A stretch of 64,000 nt of DNA from CAWCXF01 sp963799455 (lineage in GTDB: Bacteria; Pseudomonadota; Alphaproteobacteria; Rhodobacterales; Rhodobacteraceae), in NCBI GenBank assembly GCA_963799455.1, contig CAWCXF010000006.1, positions 248,001 through 312,000 on the forward strand, given 5' to 3'. Position numbers and translations under genes: made by a program. This document shows, in pieces, positions 26,207 to 35,571 of this stretch. The notes under the pieces were generated by a model. That model was not told the DNA's origin and did no database searches. It was given only the letters and a program-made list of their open reading frames with translations. Each line of letters begins with the position of its first letter. The first letter of the stretch is position 1.

Positions 26207-26356
26207 ATGTCGCACATCCCCTACTATGGCGAGGAGCCCGAGGACCAACCCCGCCCTCCCCGCACCCAGCGCCGGCCGCGGGCGGACGAGCCGGCCCCGC
26301 GCGAGCCGGACGCGCGGGCGCTTCGCTTCCACGTCGCCGATCGCGGCCTCTTCTGA
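26207..26356 (+). CDS. 49-residue basic/acidic hypothetical protein
   Basis: A very short frame starting ATG 26207 with CTGGAG six bases upstream: MSHIPYYGEEPEDQPRP..., ending RFHVADRGLF. It is rich in Pro, Arg and Glu/Asp, likely unstructured, with no recognised motif. The AT-richer upstream DNA (GACACGAAGAGACACGACG) and the ribosome site argue for a real gene. Function unknown. Confidence 0.5.
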   Translation: MSHIPYYGEEPEDQPRPPRTQRRPRADEPAPREPDARALRFHVADRGLF

Positions 26357-26480
26357 GGACGAGGGGCAGGGCGGCCGCCGGCCGCCCCGTCCACGTCGCG
26401 CAAGGCTCCGCAGCGGGGCCGCCGCGTTCCGATGGCGGGGGTGCGCCGGCGGAGCGGAGCGCAGGCCCGGCCCTGCTCGA

Positions 26481-26527
26481 CCCCGCCCCCGCCTTGACCC
26501 CGCCCCCGCCTTGACCCCGCCCCTGCC
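26481..26527. repeat. 17-bp tandem repeat, about 2.7 copies
   Basis: Unit CCCCGCCCCCGCCTTGA at 26481-26497 and 26498-26514, with a partial third copy. It lies just upstream of the MoxR-type gene. Confidence 0.85.
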
Positions 26528-26538
26528 CGCGTGCACCC

Positions 26539-27444
26539 TTGCGGCCTGTGAGGATCCCCACCAGCATCGACGACGTGGCCGCGGCTCTCGGCGCCGAGGG
26601 CTACGTCTGCCCGCGCCCGCTCGCCACCGTCACCTTCCTCGCGCTCCGGCTCGGCCGGCCGCTGTTCCTCGAGGGCGAGCCCGGCACCGGCAAGACCGAG
26701 ATCGCCAAGGCGCTTGCCTCCGCCCTCGGCCGCCGGCTGATCCGGCTGCAGTGCTATGAGGGGCTCGACGCCTCCTCGGCCGTCTACGAGTGGAACTTCG
26801 CCGCCCAGATGATCGCCATCCGCGCGGCCGAGTCCTCCGGCGGCGCCGACCGCCACGCGCTCTTCTCCGAGGAGTTCCTGATCGCGCGCCCGCTCCTGGA
26901 GGCGATGCGGCCCCATCCCGAAGGCGCCCCGGTGCTGCTGATCGACGAGCTCGACCGCACCGACGAGCCCTTCGAGGCGTTCCTGCTGGAGGCCCTGTCG
27001 GACTTCCAGGTGACCATCCCCGAGCTCGGCCCGATCCGCGCGCCCGAGCCGCCGATCGTCGTGCTGACCTCGAACCGCACCCGCGAGGTCCACGACGCGC
27101 TCAAGCGCCGCTGCCTCTACCACTGGGTGGACTATCCGAGCTTCGACCGCGAGGTGGCGATCCTACGGGCCCGCGCGCCCGAGGCGGCCGAGACGCTCTC
27201 GCGCGAGGTGGTGGCCTTCGTGCAGCGCCTCAGGACCGAGGATCTGTTCAAGAAGCCCGGCGTGGCCGAGACCATCGACTGGGCGCGCTGCCTGCTCGCG
27301 CTCGACGTGATCGAGCTGTCGCCCGAGGTCATCGCCGACACGCTCGGCGCGATCCTGAAGTATCAGGACGACATCCAGCGCATCGAGGGCTCCGAGGCCA
27401 GGCGCCTGCTGGAGGAGGTCCGCCGCGAGGTCCGCGCCGGGTGA
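26539..27444 (+). CDS. MoxR/CoxD-type AAA+ ATPase
   Basis: AAA+ ATPase of the MoxR group, which remodels or inserts metals into enzymes together with VWA proteins. Walker A is FLEGEPGTGKTEIAKA, Walker B is VLLIDELDRTDEPFEAF, and sensor motifs are VLTSNRTREVHDALKRRCLYHWVDYP. The 298-301-residue size and FDRE segment match the CoxD branch, and a CoxE-like VWA gene lies 1 kb downstream. Start is uncertain: TTG 26539 and GTG 26548 are both possible, neither with a good ribosome site; no ATG exists. Confidence 0.87.
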   Translation: MRPVRIPTSIDDVAAALGAEGYVCPRPLATVTFLALRLGRPLFLEGEPGTGKTEIAKALASALGRRLIRLQCYEGLDASSAVYEWNFAAQMIAIRAAESSGGADRHALFSEEFLIARPLLEAMRPHPEGAPVLLIDELDRTDEPFEAFLLEALSDFQVTIPELGPIRAPEPPIVVLTSNRTREVHDALKRRCLYHWVDYPSFDREVAILRARAPEAAETLSREVVAFVQRLRTEDLFKKPGVAETIDWARCLLALDVIELSPEVIADTLGAILKYQDDIQRIEGSEARRLLEEVRREVRAG

Positions 27445-27571
27445 GGCGCGGCGGTGCCCCCGCGGCCCGAGGCGGCAGGACCGCGGCGCACGGCGGCGGG
27501 TCCGGAGCCCGCAGCGGCGGGATCGCGATCCGCGAGGGTGATCGAGCGGCTTGCGGTGGGCGGGCGCCGTG

Positions 27572-27958
27572 ATGCGAGGCCTCGCAGCGGGCCGCGGCAC
27601 GATCGTGATCCTGCGCGCCGAGGGGCTCGCCTACGCGCTCGTCTCAGGCGCGCTGCTGTGGCAGTCGGACCCCGCGCTCGCGACGATCGTGATCGTGCTG
27701 ATCGCGCCCGACCTGGCGATCGCGGCCTATGCCGCCGGGCCCGTGATCGGCGCCGCCGCCTACAACGCGGCGCACAGCACGGTCGGCCCGCTGCTGCTGG
27801 GGGGCCTCGGGCTCTTCGCCGGCTCGCGCATCACGGTCGAGGTGGCGCTGTTGTGGCTCGCCCATGTCGGCGTCGATCGGGCCTTGGGCTTCGGGCTGAA
27901 GCACCGCACGGGGTTCGATGACACGCATCTGAGCGGATCCTACGATGACGATGCCTGA
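27572..27958 (+). CDS. DUF4260 family membrane protein
   Basis: A 128-residue integral membrane protein of unknown function. Family marks are LRAEGLAYALVSGALLW, IAPDLAIAAYAAGPVIGAAAYNAAH and the C-terminal LAHVGVDRALGFGLKHRTGFDDTHL. Three to four hydrophobic helices. ATG 27572 is preferred over an upstream TTG. It sits between the MoxR and VWA genes; its 3' end overlaps the minus-strand ParB-like frame. Confidence 0.85.
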   Translation: MRGLAAGRGTIVILRAEGLAYALVSGALLWQSDPALATIVIVLIAPDLAIAAYAAGPVIGAAAYNAAHSTVGPLLLGGLGLFAGSRITVEVALLWLAHVGVDRALGFGLKHRTGFDDTHLSGSYDDDA

Positions 27959-28457
27959 GCCGTGGCGAGCGACTCCGGATGCGCCGACGACGCCTCCGCC
28001 CTCGTCGTCGGAAGGTCGGCGAGGAGGCCGTCCCGCGGCGGACCGACGCCGCCGCTCGGTCGCAGGAACGCTCGTCGGGTCGGACCCTGCGGTGATCGGG
28101 CGGCGGGATGGACGGGACGCGAACCGCCGGCGAGGCGGCGCGGCCGTCCCTGGGCGCTCTTGCGATCCGATGGCGTCCGTCCGCCGCGCGACCCTCGCCG
28201 TCGAGGATGATCGGGTGGGCCGGATCGACCGCCTCGACGAGGATATCGACCGCCTCGCCGAGGATCATGTGCCGGGCGACGGCGCGCAGCGTGGGTTCGG
28301 ATCCGCCATGGGGCCACACGGCCTCGTCCACCTCCGCGATCGCGTCGAGAGGAAGATCGAAGACCGACAGGCCCTCGGCCAGTCGCACGAGGCGGTGAGC
28401 GTCCCGGGCGTCGAGGAGGGCCGGGCCCACCGGCCGGAGGTGATGGTGGCGGCGCAT
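27831..28457 (-). CDS. ParB-like N-terminal-domain protein, C-terminus doubtful
   Basis: The first ~132 residues match a small family of uncharacterised proteins with a ParB/sulfiredoxin-like core: start MRRHHHLRPVG, then AHRLVRLAEGLSVFDL, and the signature HPIILDGEGRAADGRHRIARA, ending near IPPPDHRRVRPDE. Relatives are about this long and stop there. Here the frame runs on through about 75 Arg-rich residues that look like shadow sequence and overlaps the 3' end of the DUF4260 gene. A frameshift near 28.06 kb is likely, so the true 3' end is uncertain. The gene lies antisense between the MoxR and CoxE-like genes. Function unknown. Confidence 0.7.
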   Translation of the reverse strand: MRRHHHLRPVGPALLDARDAHRLVRLAEGLSVFDLPLDAIAEVDEAVWPHGGSEPTLRAVARHMILGEAVDILVEAVDPAHPIILDGEGRAADGRHRIARAPRDGRAASPAVRVPSIPPPDHRRVRPDERSCDRAAASVRRGTASSPTFRRRGRRRRRRIRSRSPRLRHRHRRIRSDACHRTPCGASARSPRPDRRRHGRATTAPPRP

Positions 28458-28491
28458 GATCGCTCTCCGCCGGCTGGCGGCTCGACATAGC

Positions 28492-29754
28492 ATGGCCGAG
28501 CACGTCCCCCTGGCGCTTCCCGAGCGCCCGCGCCTCACCCACAACATCGTCCACTTCGCCCGCGCGCTGCGCGCCGCGGGGCTGCCCGTCGGCCCCGGAG
28601 CCACGCTCGACGCGGTGCGCGCGGTGGCCGCGGCGGGGTTCACCGAGCGGCAGGACTTCTACTGGACGCTCCACGCCGTCTTCGTGCGCAGGCGCGAGCA
28701 CAGGGAGGTGTTCGCCCAGGTGTTCCGCCTCTACTGGCGCGACCCGCGGTTCCTCGAGCAGATGATGTCCTACATGATCCCCGCGATCCGGGGCGTGGCC
28801 GAGGAGCGCAAGCCGACGCCCGCCGAGCGCCGCGCGGCCGAGGCGCTCCTCGACGGCGTGCGGCGCGACCTGCCGGACGTGGCGCAGGACGACGAGGGGG
28901 CGCAGGTCGAGATCGACGCCTCGCGCACCGCGAGCGCGCAGGAGCGGCTGCGCACGCTCGACTTCGAGCAGATGTCGGCGGCCGAGACGCACGAGGCCCG
29001 CGCCGCCATCGCGCGGCTCAGCCTGCCGGTGCGCCCGATCGTCAGCCGGCGGATGCGCGCCGCGGCGTCCGGGCGCCGCCCCGACTGGCCCGCGACGATG
29101 CGGCGCGCGCTGCGCCAGGGCGGCGAGATCCAGGGCTTCGCGATGCGCCGGCGCACCGAGCGCTGGCCCGACCTGGTGGCGCTGTGCGACATCTCGGGGA
29201 GCATGAGCGCCTACAGCCGGATGGTGCTGCACTTCCTGCACGCGGTGTCGAACGCGCGCGGCGCGGGCTGGGCGCGGGTCCACGCCTTCACCTTCGGCAC
29301 GCGGCTGACCAACGTCACCCGCCACATGGGCACGCGCGACGTGGACGCGGCGCTCGCGGCCACCGGCGCGCAGGCGCAGGACTGGGAGGGCGGCACGCGC
29401 ATCGGCGCGTGCTTGGGCGCCTTCAACCGCGACTGGTCGCGCCGGGTGATGGGCCGCGGCGCGGTGGTGCTGCTGATCACCGACGGGCTGGAGCGCGGCG
29501 ACGCGACGCGGCTCGCGCGCGAGACCGAGCGGCTGCGGCTGTCGTCGCGGCGGCTCATCTGGCTCAACCCGCTGCTGCGCTGGGACGGCTTCGCGCCGCG
29601 GGCCGCGGGCGCGCGCGCGATGCTGCCGCATGTGGACAGCCTGCGCTCCGCGCATTCCGTGGCGTCCCTGTCCGGTCTGGCCGACGCCTTGTCGCGCCCC
29701 GAGGACGGCGCCGAGAAGGGGCGGCTTCTCGGCGGGGCCATGACAGGGCGCTGA
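28492..29754 (+). CDS. CoxE-like von Willebrand factor A domain protein
   Basis: VWA protein of the CoxE group, partner of MoxR ATPases in maturing molybdenum hydroxylases such as CO dehydrogenase. The N-terminal half has the family's LTHNIVHFARALRAAGLPVGPG; the VWA domain has an intact metal site: CDISGSMSAYSR, the conserved Thr in GGTRIG, and LLITDGLERGD. Length 420 residues. Start ATG 28492 (MAEHVPLAL) fits the family; an upstream in-frame ATG adds 12 unmatched residues. Confidence 0.87.
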   Translation: MAEHVPLALPERPRLTHNIVHFARALRAAGLPVGPGATLDAVRAVAAAGFTERQDFYWTLHAVFVRRREHREVFAQVFRLYWRDPRFLEQMMSYMIPAIRGVAEERKPTPAERRAAEALLDGVRRDLPDVAQDDEGAQVEIDASRTASAQERLRTLDFEQMSAAETHEARAAIARLSLPVRPIVSRRMRAAASGRRPDWPATMRRALRQGGEIQGFAMRRRTERWPDLVALCDISGSMSAYSRMVLHFLHAVSNARGAGWARVHAFTFGTRLTNVTRHMGTRDVDAALAATGAQAQDWEGGTRIGACLGAFNRDWSRRVMGRGAVVLLITDGLERGDATRLARETERLRLSSRRLIWLNPLLRWDGFAPRAAGARAMLPHVDSLRSAHSVASLSGLADALSRPEDGAEKGRLLGGAMTGR

Positions 29755-29831
29755 CATCGCATGACGGAAACCGCCGTCCTTCCGGGAGCGTTCGTCTCCT
29801 GACCGAGAACACACCCTAGGGAGGAATCCTC

Positions 29832-32252
29832 ATGACCCGCTCCATCCTGCGGTCGAGCACCGCGCTCGCCCTTTCCCTCGCCCTCGCCGTCCCCGGCCCC
29901 CTCGCGGCCCAGGGCGCGGCGTCGGAGGAGACGTGCGCGCCCGCGCGCCTCGGCGCCTCCGAGGACAAGCGCGCGCTCAACCGGATGCTCAAGGCCTGCC
30001 GCGAGGCGGGGCTGATCGAGCCGAGCCAGGCGAAGGCGCTGCGCGCGCAGCTCGACGCGGGCGAGGGGGCCGGGATCGTGCTCGCCCAGGCCGAGACGGA
30101 GCAGCCGGGAGAGGAGGCCGCCCCGGACGGCGAGGCGGCGGAGGATCCGGCGCTGCTGCTCGAAGGCGAGGGCGGCGGAGAGGCCGCGCCCGAGGAGCCG
30201 GCAGAGGAGCCGGCTGCGGAGGCCGTGGAGGAGCCCGCTGCTGAGGAGCCCGCCGTGGAACCCGTGGAGGAGCCTGCCGCTGAGGAGCCCGCCGAGGAGC
30301 CTGCGGCCGCCGATCAGGCCGAGGCCGCGGAGGAGCCGGCCGAGGAGGCCGCGCCTGCCGAGGAAGAGGCGGGCGAGCCCGAGATCGCCATCGAGGGCGA
30401 CGGCGCCTCGACCCTGGAGGATGGCGAGGCGACGATGGACCTCGACGCCGCCGAGGAGCCGGACGACGGCGGCATCGTGGTGGACCAGGCGCCCGAGGCC
30501 GAGGTCGAGGAGGGGCTCGCCACGGAGGACTCGGTCGAAGCGCCCTCCGACGCCGGCGACGCACCGGACGCGGAGGGCGCTCCGCTCGCGGAGGGCGGCG
30601 AGGCCGTGATCGACCTCGGCGAGGCCGAGGACGGAGACGATGGCGGCATCGTGGTCGATCAGGCGCCTCAGGCCGAGGTCGAGGAGGGGCTGGCGGCGGA
30701 GGATTCGGTGCAGTCCGAGGAGGCATCGGACGCCGAGCCCGCGGCCGACGACGCGGAGGCGCCCGGGACGGACGAGGCGGCGCCCCGGGACCAGGCCGAG
30801 GGCGAGGCGGAGGCCTCGTCGGACGACGCGGATGAGCTGGGGGCTGCCCTGGAGGACGCCGCGCGCGCCGGCGAGGAGGCCGAGGCGGAGCCGACCCCCG
30901 AGGACGAGGGCGCCGCGGTCGAGGACGAGGCGCAGGCCGACGTCGAGGCAGAGCCGGAGGCCGAGGACGAGGCGCAGGCCGAGTCCGACGCGGGCGCAGG
31001 GCTGGAGGACGCGCTGGAGGATGCGGCGCGCGCCGAGGACGGGGCCGAGGCCGCGGAAGGCGACGAAGCGGCGAGCGAGGATGAGGCGGCCGCCGAGAAG
31101 GCCGACGACGCCGGGGACTTGGAGTCCGCGCTGGAGGAGGCCGCGCGGGCCGAGGACGACGCCGAGGGGGCGGACGAGGCCGAGATGGAGGTGCCGCAGG
31201 AGGACACCGAGGAGACCGCCGCCCGCGCGAACGAGGCTCCGTCCGCCGCCGCGGCCACGGCCGACGCGCGGGAGGCCGAGGCGCAGGCGACGGAGACCGA
31301 GACCCTGACCGAGGCGGACACGCGCTCCTCGGGCGAGGCCTTCGCCGAGGGCGACGACGGGGGCGGGGGGCTGTCGACCTTCGAGAAGGCGCTGCTCCTG
31401 GGGCTCGGGGCGGCGACCGTGGGCGCGGTCCTCAACAACGGCGGGCGCGTGGTCGAGAACACCGGCGACCGCGTGGTGGTCGAGCGCGAGGGCACGCTGC
31501 GGGTGCTCAAGGACGACGACGAGCTGCTGCGCCGCCCCGGCGCCACGGTCTCGCAGCAGACCTACGACGACGGCTCGACGCTCACCGTCGTGGACCGCGA
31601 GGATGGCTCCCGCGTCACCACCATCCGCGCGGCCAGCGGCCAGGTGCTCAGGCGCACCCGCACCCTGCCCGACGGCACCGAGGTGACGCTCTTCGACGAC
31701 ACTGGCGAGGTGGCGCCGGTCGACGTGGCCGAGCTTCGCAACTACGAGGCGCGCAGCTTCGCCGCGCAGGACACGGGCGACCTTCGCGCGGCCCTGGCGG
31801 GCGCCGGGGCGTCGGGGCTCGATCGGAGCTTCTCGCTCCAGCAGATCCGCGAGATCCGGGCGGTGCGCGATCTGATGCCGCAGGTCGATTTGGCGGCGGT
31901 CGAGTTCGACACCGGCTCGGCGGTGATCCGCCCCTCCGAGGCGGAGGATCTGCGCGACATCGGCGAGGCGCTGGCGAGCCTGATCTCGGAGAACCCCGAC
32001 GAGGTGTTCCTGGTCGAGGGCCACACCGACGCGGTGGGCTCGGCCGCCTCAAACCTCGCGCTGTCGGACCGGCGCGCCGAGTCGGTGGCGCTGGCGCTGA
32101 CGGAGTACTTCGACGTGCCCCCCGAGAGCATGATCGCCCAAGGGTATGGCGAGTCGAACCTCAAGGTGCAGACCTCGGAGGCCGCGCGCGAGAACCGGCG
32201 CGCGACCGTGCGGCGGATCACGCCGCTCCTGCAGGGCGCCGCGCTGCAATAG
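29832..32252 (+). CDS. large OmpA-family protein with a 400-residue acidic region
   Basis: Exported envelope protein of 806 residues. After a signal peptide (LALSLALAVPGPLAAQ) and a short ordered part come about 420 residues made almost wholly of Glu, Ala, Asp and Pro. It contains internal repeats: DGGIVVDQAPxAEVEEGLAxEDSV twice, 58 residues apart, and three variants of ALEDAARAEDxAE. Then a hydrophobic segment (KALLLGLGAATVGAVL, about 515) and a C-terminal OmpA peptidoglycan-binding domain (AAVEFDTGSAVI to the end, with VEGHTDAVG and LSDRRAESV). The acidic arm could span the periplasm or bind cations; that is inference. GGGAGGAA precedes the ATG. Confidence 0.9.
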   Translation: MTRSILRSSTALALSLALAVPGPLAAQGAASEETCAPARLGASEDKRALNRMLKACREAGLIEPSQAKALRAQLDAGEGAGIVLAQAETEQPGEEAAPDGEAAEDPALLLEGEGGGEAAPEEPAEEPAAEAVEEPAAEEPAVEPVEEPAAEEPAEEPAAADQAEAAEEPAEEAAPAEEEAGEPEIAIEGDGASTLEDGEATMDLDAAEEPDDGGIVVDQAPEAEVEEGLATEDSVEAPSDAGDAPDAEGAPLAEGGEAVIDLGEAEDGDDGGIVVDQAPQAEVEEGLAAEDSVQSEEASDAEPAADDAEAPGTDEAAPRDQAEGEAEASSDDADELGAALEDAARAGEEAEAEPTPEDEGAAVEDEAQADVEAEPEAEDEAQAESDAGAGLEDALEDAARAEDGAEAAEGDEAASEDEAAAEKADDAGDLESALEEAARAEDDAEGADEAEMEVPQEDTEETAARANEAPSAAAATADAREAEAQATETETLTEADTRSSGEAFAEGDDGGGGLSTFEKALLLGLGAATVGAVLNNGGRVVENTGDRVVVEREGTLRVLKDDDELLRRPGATVSQQTYDDGSTLTVVDREDGSRVTTIRAASGQVLRRTRTLPDGTEVTLFDDTGEVAPVDVAELRNYEARSFAAQDTGDLRAALAGAGASGLDRSFSLQQIREIRAVRDLMPQVDLAAVEFDTGSAVIRPSEAEDLRDIGEALASLISENPDEVFLVEGHTDAVGSAASNLALSDRRAESVALALTEYFDVPPESMIAQGYGESNLKVQTSEAARENRRATVRRITPLLQGAALQ

Positions 32253-32321
32253 GCGCGATCCGGGTCGCGGCAGGGGCCCTCGGGGCGGTATGGTCCGGCC
32301 ATGCGACCCGGAGGCCCCGCC

Positions 32322-32785
32322 ATGATCCGCTGCCTGCCCTACGATCCCGCCTTCGTCGGGGCCGTCCGAGGGGGCGGCCCCGACGCCTACGGTCGGCCCG
32401 CCGAGCGCGCCGTGAGCGACGGCACCGGCAACCCCTGCCGCTCCTGCCTTTGCTGCGTGCCCGAGGGCGCGGCGATGCTGATCCTCGCCGCGCGACCCTT
32501 CCCCGAGCCGCAGCCCTACGCCGAGACCGGGCCGATCTTCCTCTGCGCCGACCCTTGCGAGCCCTGGACGGGCGAGGGCCTGCCGCCGATCCTGCGGACC
32601 TCGCCGGATTATCTCCTCAAGGGCTACTCGGCGGATCACCGCATCGTCCACGGCACCGGGCGGATCGTGGCGGCGGGCGAGGTCGAGGGCCGCGCGGCGG
32701 AGGTGTTGACCCGTCCGGAGATCGCCTATGTCGACGTGAGATCGGCCCGCAACAATTGCTTCCAGACGAGGATCGTCCGCGCCGC

Positions 32786-32789
<4 letters not shown>
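32322..32789 (+). CDS. DUF1203 family protein
   Basis: A 155-residue protein of the DUF1203 family, function unknown. It contains the family's CRSCLC Cys pair region (NPCRSCLCCVPEG), GPIFLCADPCEPW and the C-terminal YVDVRSARNNCFQTRIVR. ATG 32322 lies eight bases after GGAGG, which decides it over an ATG seven codons upstream. Its stop overlaps the xdhC start (ATGA), so the two are coupled; that may hint at a link to molybdenum enzyme maturation. Confidence 0.85.
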
Positions 32790-33757
<968 letters not shown>

Positions 33758-33758
33758 A

Positions 33759-34757
33759 ATGGAGTTCGGGCCGGTCCCGCCGTCCCGCGCCTCGGGCGCG
33801 ATCCTGGCCCACTCGCTGACGCTGCCCGATGGGCGGCTGAGGAAGGGCCGGGTGATCGCCGAGGCGGACGTGGCCCGGCTGCGGGCGGCCGGGATCGAGG
33901 CGGTCACGGTGGCGCGGCTCGACCCCGGCGACGTGGCGGAGGACGCCGCCGCCGCGCGCCTCGCGGGTGCGCTGGTGCCCGATCCGCAGGCCGCGGGCCT
34001 GCGCGTCGGCCCCGCCGCCACGGGCCGCGTCAACCTGCACGCCACCGGGCCGGGGATCATCGAGGTGGACGCCGAGGCGATCCACGCGCTCAACGCCGTG
34101 GACCCCGCCTTGACCTTCGCCTGCCTGCCGCCCTGGGCGCGGGTGGCGGACGGCACGCTCGTCGGCACCGTCAAGGTCATCGCCTACGCCGTCGAGGGCG
34201 CCGCGCTGGAGCGCGCCTGCGGCGCGGCGCGCGGCGCGATCCGGCGCAGGCCGCCCGTGCTGAGGGCGGTGTCGCTGATCCTCACCGAGGTCGATGGCGC
34301 GCCGCAGGACCGCGAGGGCAAGGGGCCGCGCGCCGTGGGGGCCCGCGTCGAGGCGCTCGGCGGGGGGGTGGTCGAGACGCTGGTCGCCGCGCACGAGACC
34401 GAGGCGCTGCGCCGCGCCATCGAGGGCGCGCGCGGCGAGGCGGTGCTGATCCTGACCGCCTCGGCCACGTCGGACGCGCGCGACGTGGCGCCGGCCGCGA
34501 TCCGGGCGGCGGGCGGCGAGGTGGTCCGCTTCGGGATGCCGGTCGATCCCGGCAACCTGCTGGTGCTGGGCCGGCTCGGGGCCCGCCCGGTGATCGGGCT
34601 GCCGGGCTGCGCCCGCTCGCCGGCGCTCAACGGCGCCGACTGGGTGATGGAGCGGGTGTTCTGCGGCGTCGAGGTGGGCGCGCGGGACATCGCCGCGATG
34701 GGCGTCGGCGGGCTCCTGAAGGAGATCCCCCAGCGCGGACGGCTCCGGGAGGGGTGA
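33759..34757 (+). CDS. MoeA/molybdopterin-binding-like protein, stand-alone
   Basis: A 332-residue protein with a molybdopterin-binding (MoCF/MoeA-like) domain: AILAHSLTLPDGRLRKG at the N-terminus, a central LILTEVDG segment, and the conserved GMPVDPGNLLVLGRLGARPVIGLPGCARSPALNGAD. In many relatives this part is fused to a MobA-like nucleotidyltransferase that follows LLKEIPxR; here the protein stops right after GLLKEIPQRGRLREG, so the transferase half is missing. It could act in modifying cofactor for hydroxylases with the XdhC protein next to it. Convergent with infC. Confidence 0.82.
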   Translation: MEFGPVPPSRASGAILAHSLTLPDGRLRKGRVIAEADVARLRAAGIEAVTVARLDPGDVAEDAAAARLAGALVPDPQAAGLRVGPAATGRVNLHATGPGIIEVDAEAIHALNAVDPALTFACLPPWARVADGTLVGTVKVIAYAVEGAALERACGAARGAIRRRPPVLRAVSLILTEVDGAPQDREGKGPRAVGARVEALGGGVVETLVAAHETEALRRAIEGARGEAVLILTASATSDARDVAPAAIRAAGGEVVRFGMPVDPGNLLVLGRLGARPVIGLPGCARSPALNGADWVMERVFCGVEVGARDIAAMGVGGLLKEIPQRGRLREG

Positions 34758-34834
34758 ACCCCCGGAGCCCCGGCCCGACAGCGACGGGGCCACCCATCCG
34801 CTGGAGGCGGAAGGCGTCCCGCCCGCGCGGGGGC

Positions 34835-35380
34835 CTAGTTCCGCACGGGCCCGATCATCATCACCATCTGGCGGCCCTCGACGCGGGGCATGTTCTCGAC
34901 CCGGCCGATGTCCTTGGTGTCGTCGGCGACGCGGTTGAGGAGGTCGCGGCCGAGGTTCTGGTGGGCCATCTCGCGGCCGCGGAAGCGCAGCGTGACCTTC
35001 ACCTTGTCGCCCGACTCGAGGAAGCGGAAGACGTTGCGCATCTTGACGTCGTAGTCGTGCGTGTCGGTGTTGGGGCGGAATTTCACCTCCTTCACCTCGA
35101 TCGTCTTCTGCTTCTTCCTGGCCTCGGACTCGCGCTTCTGGGTCTCGTACTTGAACTTGCCGAAATCCATGATCTTGCAGACCGGCGGCGAGGCGTTGGG
35201 GGAGATCTCCACGAGATCGAGCCCGGCCTCCTCGGCGAGCGCCATGGCGCGCGCGGGCGGCACGACACCGACGTTCTCGCCCTCGGCGCCGATGAGGCGG
35301 ATCTCGGGGGCTCTGATGCGTCCGTTGACGCGGGGGCCGGTGTCGCGCACCGGCGGGGCGTTGTGGGGTCGGCGGGCTAT
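34835..35380 (-). CDS. infC: translation initiation factor IF-3, AUA start proposed
   Basis: Binds the 30S subunit and rejects non-AUG initiation. The protein is canonical: GPRVNGRIRAPEIRLIG, LDLVEISPNASPPVCKIMDFGKFKYE, linker SEARKKQKTIEVKEVKFRP, and DKVKVTLRFRGREMAH. Conserved N-terminal sequence (IARRPHNAPP) extends upstream of any ATG. The codon before it is ATA at 35380, seven bases after AGGAG, and gives 181 residues, the normal length. No in-frame ATG/GTG/TTG lies near that site; a GTG at codon 10 lacks a ribosome site. A rare start fits the known autoregulation of infC through AUU in enterobacteria. Confidence 0.93.
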   Translation of the reverse strand: MARRPHNAPPVRDTGPRVNGRIRAPEIRLIGAEGENVGVVPPARAMALAEEAGLDLVEISPNASPPVCKIMDFGKFKYETQKRESEARKKQKTIEVKEVKFRPNTDTHDYDVKMRNVFRFLESGDKVKVTLRFRGREMAHQNLGRDLLNRVADDTKDIGRVENMPRVEGRQMVMMIGPVRN

Positions 35381-35571
35381 CGTCGTGCTCCTGTGTCCGT
35401 GAGGGCGCGCCCCTAGGGTAGGGACCGAGCGGGCCCGGCGCAAGATCGGCGCGCGCTCGGCGAAGCCCCGCCGAGGGCGTGCGCAGGCGGAACAACTCGG
35501 CGCGGCCTCGCGTTCTCGTGACGAGCGGGGGCGCAGGAGCGCCCCCTCAGTCGTGATCGAAGGAGATCGAG

